In this document: positions 7,722 through 14,405 of the stretch, piece after piece
Numbering within the stretch: the first letter of the stretch is position 1
Layout: the number at the start of each line of letters is the position of its first letter
DNA from: Paenibacillus nanensis
GTDB taxonomy: Bacteria > Bacillota > Bacilli > Paenibacillales > Paenibacillaceae
DNA: 64,000 nt
Direction: 5' to 3'
Assembly: GCF_003583765.1 (NCBI RefSeq)
Contig: NZ_QXQA01000011.1
Location: 151,902-215,901, forward strand
Translations under genes and position numbers: made by a program
The notes under the pieces: model-generated
What the model was told of the DNA's origin: nothing
Seen by the model: the letters and a program-made list of their open reading frames with translations, nothing else
Database searches by the model: none

Positions 7722-8231
7722 ATGAGCGACCAAAAGGGACTTTTCTTGCAGCGTGAATTCAATGCTCCGCGCGAGCTCGTGTATAAGGTGTGGACCGAAC
7801 CGGAGCACTTCGGCAACTGGTGGGGACCTAAAGGATTTACGCTGGAAGTGGCCATGATGGATGTCCGCCCGGGAGGGCTGTTCCTTGGCTGTCAGAAATC
7901 TCCGGATGGACAATATGCCATGTGGGGCAAGTTCGTCTACCAAGAAGTTCAGGCGCCCGAGAAACTCGTGTGGGTTCAATCTTTCTCCGATGAGGAGGGC
8001 AACACGATCCGCGCTCCGTTCGATCCGAATTGGCCGCTTGAAATTTTGAATATTTTAACGCTTGAGGAGGTCGGCGGGAAGACCATCCTGACCCTTCAAG
8101 GTGGACCTCTCCATGCGTCCGCAGAGGAACAAGCTGCGTACGATGCGATGGCGCCGATGGCTGCGCAAGGGTTCGAGGGAACGTTCGAGCAGCTTGCCAA
8201 TTACCTGTCCGGTCAACAAGAGGCTGTTTAA
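7722..8231 (+). CDS. SRPBCC / AHSA1-family protein
   Basis: Protein of 169 residues of the START-like AHSA1 family. It begins with the typical FNAPRELVYKVWTEPEHFGNWWGPKGF and continues with a beta-sheet hydrophobic cavity ending in the long C-terminal helix (FEGTFEQLANYL). These proteins bind small hydrophobic ligands; the ligand here cannot be inferred. Ribosome site GAGGAGGA stands 8-9 bases before the ATG. It shares a transcription unit with the DUF1801 gene, a pairing often seen in Firmicutes, and is followed by a strong hairpin terminator. Confidence 0.85.
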   Translation: MSDQKGLFLQREFNAPRELVYKVWTEPEHFGNWWGPKGFTLEVAMMDVRPGGLFLGCQKSPDGQYAMWGKFVYQEVQAPEKLVWVQSFSDEEGNTIRAPFDPNWPLEILNILTLEEVGGKTILTLQGGPLHASAEEQAAYDAMAPMAAQGFEGTFEQLANYLSGQQEAV

Positions 8232-8242
8232 ATATCCGATTA

Positions 8243-8280
8243 GAAGCCGTAGGGATTGTATCCCTGCGGCTTCGTTATTT
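8243..8280. terminator. Bidirectional terminator
   Basis: GAAGCCG-t-AGGGA stem with TCCCT-g-CGGCTTC, loop TTGTA, followed by GTTATTTAT. It lies between the convergent SRPBCC and FAD monooxygenase genes and may serve both. Confidence 0.75.
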
Positions 8281-9457
8281 ATAAAGTCGGCGGCTCATAA
8301 CCGATTACCGGATGCAGCCGGCTGACAAACAGCTTATCCGCAGCCGCGCGAAAAGCCGTATTTCTTACGGCCAGCGCCAGCGGCGATTCAAGCTGCATGA
8401 GCCGTCCCATCAGGCGCGACTGGCGGACGATTTGACGAATTCGAGGGATGCGAGCTGTCTCAAATGCCTTTAAGGTCTCCGTTAGTTCTGCGCCTGCAGC
8501 CTTGTTCTTAAGCAGATGGGCAAGCGTAACGGCATCCTCCATCGCTTGAGCGCCCCCTTGCCCCAGATTGGGCAGCATAGGGTGTGCCGCATCTCCCAGC
8601 AGCGTGACCCGGCCTTTACTCCACTGCGGCAGCGGGGCAAGGTCATAGATGGAATGGGTCAGAATATCCTCGGGCAGCGTCGCCTCAATTACGGCAGGAA
8701 CCGGCGAGTACCAGTTCTGAAGCTTCATGAGGACCTGCCGCTTACGTTCCTCCGGCTCCTGGGAAGCAGCTTGTCCTTCCGGCTCATTCATTGCGGCAAA
8801 CCAGAAAATTCTCCCTTCGCCAAGGTGGGAAAATCCAAACCGGATGCCCTTGCCGAGCGCTTCAAACCCGCCGCCGGCTTCGAGCGGATAGCGCGAGTCT
8901 TCAAAGCGGCCTATTCCGCGAATCGCTCTATAACCCGAATAGCGGAGCGGGAGGTGACCGAATAACCGCTCCCGTATTTTTGAACGATGACCGTCGGCAG
9001 CTATCAGGAGATCGCCGTCTGCTGTCGTTCCATCCGCGAACCGAGCCTCGGCACCATCCTTACTCTCGAGTAATTCCGCAAACCTTTTACCCAGCTGGAC
9101 GTTCACGCCAAGAGCAAGAGCATGCGAATAAAGGATGGATTGCAGGCTGCCGCGGTGGATGAGATAACTCGGCATGCCGTAGCGCGCGGCTTGTTTCTGG
9201 ACAGGCAAGCTTGCCAACAAGTCGCCCTTCCACGTTCTCAGCTCCGCAGCTCCGACGGGCGCGCCTTCTTCCCGAATGCGTCCATCGATATCGAGACTTT
9301 TTAACGCTCGGAGGGCATTCGCGGCAAGGACGATGCCTGCTCCGCTCTCACTCAGCTTTTCGTTTTGTTCGAATTCGTCGACATCCCAGCCGGCCTTTCG
9401 AAGCGCGATAGCGCTGCAGAGCCCGCCGATCCCGCCGCCGATAATGATTGCTTTCAT
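8279..9457 (-). CDS. FAD-dependent monooxygenase, PHBH/UbiH type
   Basis: Flavoprotein hydroxylase of 392 residues. The N-terminal Rossmann motif is AIIIGGGIGGLCSAIALRKAG. The DG motif LLIAADGHRSKIR lies near residue 165, and the second FAD motif GDAAHPMLPNLGQGGAQAMED near residue 280. These proteins use NAD(P)H to hydroxylate aromatic or polyketide-like substrates; some family members degrade tetracyclines. The substrate is not evident and no pathway neighbours are present. ATG with GGAGG upstream. Single-gene transcript ending at the shared hairpin. Confidence 0.88.
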   Translation of the reverse strand: MKAIIIGGGIGGLCSAIALRKAGWDVDEFEQNEKLSESGAGIVLAANALRALKSLDIDGRIREEGAPVGAAELRTWKGDLLASLPVQKQAARYGMPSYLIHRGSLQSILYSHALALGVNVQLGKRFAELLESKDGAEARFADGTTADGDLLIAADGHRSKIRERLFGHLPLRYSGYRAIRGIGRFEDSRYPLEAGGGFEALGKGIRFGFSHLGEGRIFWFAAMNEPEGQAASQEPEERKRQVLMKLQNWYSPVPAVIEATLPEDILTHSIYDLAPLPQWSKGRVTLLGDAAHPMLPNLGQGGAQAMEDAVTLAHLLKNKAAGAELTETLKAFETARIPRIRQIVRQSRLMGRLMQLESPLALAVRNTAFRAAADKLFVSRLHPVIGYEPPTL

Positions 9458-9631
9458 AAGCTTCCTCCATGGTTCGCAAGCATATCTGTCTTCGTCCTAT
9501 TGATATTTACTTTATCATAAGTCAACAAGCTATAATGGTGTAAAGGGCCCTTGTTACCAACAAAGATAAAATTCCGGGGGATTATATCGGTGGGGAACAG
9601 AAGAAAAAAGGGGAATCACCCGTCGTAAGTC

Positions 9632-9661
9632 ACCGCCGGTTATCGGCTGTGATAGCCGGCG
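9632..9661 (-). terminator. Hairpin downstream of the transglutaminase-like gene
   Basis: CCGCCGGTTATC and GATAGCCGGCGG form a 12-bp stem with one wobble. The T-run read on the minus strand lies about 25 bases further on, so a termination role is uncertain. Confidence 0.4.
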
Positions 9662-9675
9662 GGACCTGAAGGCAA

Positions 9676-11466
9676 TTAGTTTGATGAGCTAATGTAAACA
9701 GTCCGTGTATAGGGCTCCCAGTAGACTTCATTTCCAAGCGATTCGCTTACGAATCGAAGAGGAACGAGCGTCGAGCCATTGCGTATAACGCCGGGAGAGG
9801 CAAGCGCAATTTTTTGATTGTTTTTAAACGCATGCTTCTCGCCAACCGTATAGGTCAACCGGATATTGCCTTTAGTGGCGGTCACCGTCCGCGTTTTGTC
9901 ATCCCATTCCACCGCTGCTCCCAGCTCCTCGAATATTTTCCGAAGCGGTACCATCGTGTATCCGCCCATCGTTCTGGCAGGGACGTCAAACGCGAGCCTT
10001 TCTCCGTCCAAATATACGTCCACTTCGGTGCGGCTTGACGGCTTCGTCTGCTTCTCGTCCGGAAGCGCAATGACGGTTTTCGGGCTCTCTTTGCCGAAAT
10101 ACCGCTGTGCGCTGATCGAAACGGTCCCTTTCGAGGGGAGGCCGGCAAGCGGAATAAGCATCGTGTCCTCGTTATCGGCGATTGAATCGGTGAAGACCAG
10201 CTTCCCGCTGCGGTCATAAATGTAAAGGTCTCCGGAATAGCCGAAAGAACCGTTAATATACATGTAATCCCCTTCAAAAGTGATTTGTGAAGGCGAAATC
10301 GGTTTTGAATCGGCGCGAAAATCGTACTCAACCAATACCGGATCGCTTTCTTGCCGGTGTTCCGACGCATGCGTCACATAAAATTTCCCTTCAAACTCAT
10401 GCGAGTAACTCAGCTCTACGGTCAGATCAAGCTCGAACACGTTTTCGCCGTCAATGTTATGCATATAATCCGGATACACACGGGCTTGGGCTCTAGGTTC
10501 TTTATTCTCATCGTATACGACGATATCGTCCATTTCGTTAACGCCATACATAATCAAGTACGTCCGGTCATTTTTTCGAACCGCTTCCACAGAAAGCTTG
10601 TCTTCCTGAGAACGATCAACGGTTTCCGCAGCCGGGCTGTCCGGCGTTAAAGGGTAGTCCTGCCAATCCCACACCCGTCCATCGCGGATCAAAAAGTTTA
10701 CGCTCGCATTGATGTAAAGGTAATCATCGTCCCAAGTAAAGTCCTGACCGTCATTCCATGTGGCGTCAACATAACGCCAAATTCCGTCTACATTGACAAG
10801 GTTCCAAGCATGTCCTTCGCCATTCGGCCCGTATACCGTACCCGTGACAATATAAGAAGGAATTCCCGCTTTATCAAAAAGCGTCTGCATAATCGACGTA
10901 TACCCTTCGCAAACGGCTAATCCGTGCAATGCCCCGTAGGCGCTGTAACTATGAAGAGTGACGCTGGTTCCCTCATAGGTAGCGTCATCATATTCGACGT
11001 GATCGACGACATATTGATTAATCGCTCTCACTTTTTCTTCCGTTGTCATCCCAGGCTTTAGTATCTCCTTCAGGATGGCATCGGATTGGCGGTCGACAAA
11101 GGCCTGCTCATCCTTCGTAAGAAAATAGTCAAATCGGAAGTTATGGATGTAATGATCGATGTTATCGTCATAGCTCATGTCGTAGCCGTATGTAGCGTTC
11201 CGACTTAAATAATTGTTCTCCGGCTTAAAGCGCAGCTCGTTTCCGATCATTTTCATCGGGTCATTCGGCCCTACCAGCTGTTCACTGCCGGTATAAAGGA
11301 TTCGAAGCGCCGGTTCATGATTTTTCATCGCGTTAACGATCATTCTTTTAAATTCTTCGGGGTTCTTTGCGGTGTGATAAGGCTCCGCGGCATAGGATGG
11401 AGCGGAGAAAAATAACGAACCTAGCACCGCCAAGGATAATAATAAGCTGAAACTTCGTTTAAACAT
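9676..11466 (-). CDS. Surface transglutaminase-like protein with CuAO-N domain
   Basis: Exported protein of 596 residues. ATG at 11466 behind AGGAGGGA; signal peptide MFKRSFSLLLSLAVLGSLFF up to SYA-A. A transglutaminase-like domain covers about residues 120-275 with the Cys-His-Asp set: GLAVCEGYTSIMQ, GEGHAWNLV and WRYVDATWND. A beta-rich middle follows. The C-terminal 115 residues form a copper-amine-oxidase-N-like stalk (DGERLAFDVPA, MVPLRKIFEELGAAVEWD, TLVPLRFVSESLG) that in Paenibacillus proteins seems to be a wall-associated module. It may process or crosslink peptides outside the cell; the substrate is unknown. All three presumed catalytic residues are present. Confidence 0.85.
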   Translation of the reverse strand: MFKRSFSLLLSLAVLGSLFFSAPSYAAEPYHTAKNPEEFKRMIVNAMKNHEPALRILYTGSEQLVGPNDPMKMIGNELRFKPENNYLSRNATYGYDMSYDDNIDHYIHNFRFDYFLTKDEQAFVDRQSDAILKEILKPGMTTEEKVRAINQYVVDHVEYDDATYEGTSVTLHSYSAYGALHGLAVCEGYTSIMQTLFDKAGIPSYIVTGTVYGPNGEGHAWNLVNVDGIWRYVDATWNDGQDFTWDDDYLYINASVNFLIRDGRVWDWQDYPLTPDSPAAETVDRSQEDKLSVEAVRKNDRTYLIMYGVNEMDDIVVYDENKEPRAQARVYPDYMHNIDGENVFELDLTVELSYSHEFEGKFYVTHASEHRQESDPVLVEYDFRADSKPISPSQITFEGDYMYINGSFGYSGDLYIYDRSGKLVFTDSIADNEDTMLIPLAGLPSKGTVSISAQRYFGKESPKTVIALPDEKQTKPSSRTEVDVYLDGERLAFDVPARTMGGYTMVPLRKIFEELGAAVEWDDKTRTVTATKGNIRLTYTVGEKHAFKNNQKIALASPGVIRNGSTLVPLRFVSESLGNEVYWEPYTRTVYISSSN

Positions 11467-11545
11467 GGCTGTCCCTCCTGATGTAAAGCAACTGAACTGT
11501 ATTCTATTAAAAAGGCCTGACTTATTCCAGTCCATAATCTGTCAA

Positions 11546-11596
11546 TAAAAAAAGCGGCACCTAAGACAACATCTAGCTGCTGGTCTTAAGTCCCGC
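11546..11596 (-). terminator. folD terminator
   Basis: Read on the minus strand, GCGGGACTTAAGAC pairs with GTCTTAGGTGCCGC and is followed by TTTTTTTAT. It lies directly behind the folD stop. Confidence 0.85.
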
Positions 11597-11616
11597 TGTT
11601 TGGAATAGGGGATACG

Positions 11617-12465
11617 CTATAGGTTAATCTGCCGCTCGGCGGCGTCAACGGTATGTTTGAGCAAGGTCGCGATGGTGACAGGACCGACACCGGCAGGAAC
11701 AGGCGTAATCGCGCTGGCATTCGGCAAGCAGGCCTCGTAGTCGACATCCCCGATATTTCCTTTGTTATAACCGGCATCGATAACGACCGCGCCGGCTTTG
11801 ATCCAGCTGCCCTGCACGAATTTTGGCTTGCCCACCGCGGCGACAACGATATCGGCTTGACGAACGATCTCCTCGAGATTGGCGGTTTTGGAATGGCAGG
11901 TCGTGACGGTTGCGTTGGCATTCAACAGCATAAGGGATACCGGCTTGCCTAAAATCGGGCTTCGTCCGATGACGACGGCATGCTTTCCTTCCATCGGCAG
12001 GTTGTAATGCTGTAAAATCGCAAGGATTGCGGCAGGCGTACATGACGGGTAGTTCGCAAAGCCGAAAGCGTTTTGGGCAAAGCCAAGCGTCGTTACGCCG
12101 TCCACGTCCTTTTCGATCGCGATCGCATCGAACGCGGCCCGTTCATCGATATGATGAGGGACCGGATGCTGCAGCAGGATGCCATGTACAAGCGGGTCGG
12201 CATTCAGCTTATGAATTTCTTCCAGCAGCTGATCGGTAGTTGTGGACGCAGGCAGCTCAATACGCACGGATTGCATGCCGAGCCGTTTGCATGCGTTGCC
12301 TTTCATTCGCACATAGGTGGCGGAGGAGGGATCATCGCCTACCAGAATGGTAGCCAAGCAGGGGGTTATCCCGTGTTCGGCAAGGCGGGCGATTCTTGTC
12401 TCTAACGATTGTTTTATGGCGCCCGCAACAGTGTTTCCGTCTAAAATCAGCGTTTCTGTGCTCAT
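11617..12465 (-). CDS. folD: Methylenetetrahydrofolate dehydrogenase/cyclohydrolase
   Basis: Bifunctional cytoplasmic enzyme interconverting 5,10-methylene-, methenyl- and 10-formyl-tetrahydrofolate, supplying one-carbon units for purine synthesis. The folate domain shows TILVGDDPSSATYVRMKGNACKR with the catalytic lysine, followed by GILLQHPVPHH. The NADP domain shows VVIGRSPILGKPVSLMLL and ATVTTCHS. Length 282 is usual. ATG at 12465 behind AGGAG. The gene is preceded by a ZTP riboswitch and its terminator, so expression should rise when ZTP/ZMP accumulates because formyl-folate is short. Confidence 0.97.
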   Translation of the reverse strand: MSTETLILDGNTVAGAIKQSLETRIARLAEHGITPCLATILVGDDPSSATYVRMKGNACKRLGMQSVRIELPASTTTDQLLEEIHKLNADPLVHGILLQHPVPHHIDERAAFDAIAIEKDVDGVTTLGFAQNAFGFANYPSCTPAAILAILQHYNLPMEGKHAVVIGRSPILGKPVSLMLLNANATVTTCHSKTANLEEIVRQADIVVAAVGKPKFVQGSWIKAGAVVIDAGYNKGNIGDVDYEACLPNASAITPVPAGVGPVTIATLLKHTVDAAERQINL

Positions 12466-12491
12466 CTCAGGTCAGCTCCTTGTTAATAGGG

Positions 12492-12533
12492 TGAAAAAAC
12501 AGAAAGAGGCAAGGGGAAAACTCCCCTTACCTC
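12492..12533 (-). terminator. Riboswitch-controlled terminator before folD
   Basis: On the minus strand AGAGGTAAGGGGAG pairs with CTCCCCTTGCCTCT-type arms (loop TTTT) and is followed by TTCTGTTTTTT. Its 5' arm begins directly after the conserved CTGGGCA of the aptamer, the normal expression platform of ZTP riboswitches. Confidence 0.88.
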
Positions 12534-12602
12534 TGCCCAGGCGTACGGCCGTATCCGTATGTGCTCCACCGTGGTCATCCACGTTACGCCAGTTACACAT
12601 AC
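12534..12602 (-). ncRNA. ZTP (pfl) riboswitch aptamer upstream of folD
   Basis: Read on the minus strand the segment contains the ZTP/ZMP aptamer signature: GUAUGUG pairing with CACAUAC (P1), UAACUGGCG after P1, a GUGGA..CCAC hairpin followed by GGUGGAGC, and the terminal pseudoknot part GCCGUACGCCUGGGCA. Sequence and order fit the published pfl motif. The gene it controls, folD, is a standard member of the regulon. The terminator that follows would be disrupted on ligand binding. Confidence 0.94.
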
Positions 12603-12618
12603 TTAAAATGTTGTTTTC

Positions 12619-12647
12619 ATTATAGTAGGAAATGCGGGATTCATCAA
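12619..12647 (-). promoter_or_regulatory. Sigma-A promoter of the folD riboswitch transcript
   Basis: TTGATG (12647-12642) and TATAAT (12624-12619) with a 17-base spacer on the minus strand. The predicted start near 12612 leaves about ten bases before the aptamer. Confidence 0.85.
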
Positions 12648-12721
12648 GAAGGAGCCGCAACCATTCTGATGCGGAATGCGTTTTGTCATTACAGTGGTTT
12701 CCATGAAAGGGGGAGACGTTT

Positions 12722-13204
12722 ATGGCTATACGCTATGCCGCTGGATTGCTGCTTGTACTCCTATTCGCGCTCGGAGGCGTCGAGGCCTCCAGCCAGCCTG
12801 TGACGGAACCGAAAGCTGGCTCCGGTACAGCATATACAACGAATTTGAATCTGCTGATTCGAACGTTGGAAGGAGAAGCCTTCATCGATCGTCACAAAAT
12901 TTCCGATCCGGAGACGGTGAAATCCGTCATCGATAGGCTGAGGAATGTGCCTTGGGAGCGCGCGAAAGTATCCATGTGCCGATTGCCCGATTACAAAATC
13001 GTCACGGTCAACACCGATCCAACGGTATCCTACGAGCCCGCAATCTACGATCTATGGCTGACCCCTTCGGGGAAGCAATTGGAAATTTCGATCGCAGGAA
13101 AAGGCCAATACGGCAAAATGTCCGAAGCGGATAGCGCGGAGCTGCTTGCCATTCTGCAACGCTATGCGCAGGTTGTGGAATTTCAATGCGTGCCTGGGCA
13201 GTGA
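12722..13204 (+). CDS. Small exported protein of unknown function
   Basis: Protein of 160 residues. The ATG follows AAAGGGGGAG with good spacing. A signal peptide (MAIRYAAGLLLVLLFALGGVEAS) precedes a soluble alpha/beta domain with two cysteines (SMCRLPDYK and VEFQCVPGQ at the very end) that could form a disulphide. No lipobox is present. I do not recognise the family. It diverges from folD and converges on the GNAT gene with four bases between stops. Confidence 0.75.
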   Translation: MAIRYAAGLLLVLLFALGGVEASSQPVTEPKAGSGTAYTTNLNLLIRTLEGEAFIDRHKISDPETVKSVIDRLRNVPWERAKVSMCRLPDYKIVTVNTDPTVSYEPAIYDLWLTPSGKQLEISIAGKGQYGKMSEADSAELLAILQRYAQVVEFQCVPGQ

Positions 13205-13208
13205 AGGA

Positions 13209-14228
13209 CTAAATATTTATGCTATCCAGCAGTTCCTTCATCTTCTCCATAGATGCGATAATCCGGTAGTTGCCCCGAAGCGGCTTGTAGCCCAGCTTGC
13301 GATTAATGTGAAGCATCGGGGCGTTCATCGAATCGTTGTCGGTGCGGATATAGGCGGCGCCGCGGCTTAAGCCTTCGCGGATCGCCGCCTGCTTCAGAGC
13401 CAGCGCGATTTTCCGTCCGCGGTACGCGCGGTCCACGCATGTGTATTCATGATACATGCCGTTAGTGGCGGCGATATGAATGACGTTCGCCATGCCGACA
13501 AAGCGGCCATCATCTGCCGCAATAAAGACCAGCTCCGGCTTAAACCCGTCCACCTGGAGGTACCACTTTTTCCATTCGGTAAAGTCCGGCACATCGCCAA
13601 GATAGCCGGGAATATCCCGCATGGTTGCGGTCGAGAGCTCATAGAGCTTGCGCTCGTTTTCTTCGCTAGGCTCATCCGCGAGCGTCAGCATCTTCAGTCC
13701 GTTCTCTTGGAGCAGTCCTTCCGGGTCGCCCACCGTTAGACCGGATGCTGAAGGCTCCAGCTGCAGCACGGATTGATAGGTTTGCCGTTCGACCATAAAC
13801 CCTCGATTTTTCGCAAATTCAAGCGCCTCGGGCTGGTCATCCCACACTTCGGTGATAAAAGCGGATGCGCCAATACCGTCAGCCCAATCGTAGGCATGAC
13901 GGAGCAGCGCTTCTCCAACGCCTTGCTTGCGGACCTCCGGTTTTACCACAAGTGTCATGCATACATAACCTGGCTCCGTCCAAGGCGCGCGCCATACCCA
14001 TACATAGCCCCAAAGGTCATTTTGTCCGTTAACCGCAACCACTCGGCTCCGGTCATAGCCAAGCAGCAGGCCTTGCTCGTTCTTCCATGTATGCCCGGTC
14101 TCATACAGCTTCTTATCGTCATCCTCCAGCTTCTCAGCTGAGGTCGGCTCGGCCCAATGCGTGTTCAGCAGCTCCGCCAGCGGGGCATAGTCCTCCGGTA
14201 AACGAAGCGGTCTCAAATGAAATGTCAT
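13209..14228 (-). CDS. Tandem GNAT-family N-acetyltransferase
   Basis: Protein of 339 residues made of two GNAT folds. The first carries an acetyl-CoA motif in VRKQGVGEALLRHAYDWA (about residues 98-115). The second has YRGRKIALALKQAAIREG with the final NAPMLHINRKLGYKPLRG (about 275-320), typical of GNAT motifs A and B. Double GNAT proteins in actinomycetes and Firmicutes acetylate small amines such as mycothiol precursors or antibiotics; the substrate here is unknown. It diverges from the beta-mannosidase gene, and the palindrome TGATTATAATCA lies between the two starts. Confidence 0.85.
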   Translation of the reverse strand: MTFHLRPLRLPEDYAPLAELLNTHWAEPTSAEKLEDDDKKLYETGHTWKNEQGLLLGYDRSRVVAVNGQNDLWGYVWVWRAPWTEPGYVCMTLVVKPEVRKQGVGEALLRHAYDWADGIGASAFITEVWDDQPEALEFAKNRGFMVERQTYQSVLQLEPSASGLTVGDPEGLLQENGLKMLTLADEPSEENERKLYELSTATMRDIPGYLGDVPDFTEWKKWYLQVDGFKPELVFIAADDGRFVGMANVIHIAATNGMYHEYTCVDRAYRGRKIALALKQAAIREGLSRGAAYIRTDNDSMNAPMLHINRKLGYKPLRGNYRIIASMEKMKELLDSINI

Positions 14229-14300
14229 CGATTATATACCTTCTTTCGGTCCTCTTTGAGCTGATTATGGCACGGGCTTCAGGCAGTTGAAAGGTAATAG

Positions 14301-14314
14301 TTGATTATAATCAG
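14301..14314. promoter_or_regulatory. Palindromic site in the divergent GNAT / mannosidase region
   Basis: TTGATTATAATCAG contains the perfect 12-bp palindrome TGATTATAATCA and matches the Fnr-type TTGAT-N4-ATCAA pattern in 9 of 10 positions. It could be an operator for either divergent gene; no regulator is linked to it. Confidence 0.4.
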
Positions 14315-14340
14315 AATTGACGATGACTATGGTAATGTAA

Positions 14341-14402
14341 GGCCTCCCAATGGTATTCTGTAGACAATCTCTATATAAAATAGAATCGTATAACGGGAGG
14401 CC
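14341..14402 (+). repeat. Inverted repeat masking the beta-mannosidase ribosome site
   Basis: GGCCTCCC at 14341-14348 is perfectly complementary to GGGAGGCC at 14395-14402, which contains the ribosome site of the beta-mannosidase gene. If transcription starts upstream of 14341, the leader could fold and hide the site. A start inside the loop (TATAAA near 14374) would remove the left arm. Confidence 0.45.
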
Positions 14403-14405
14403 GAT

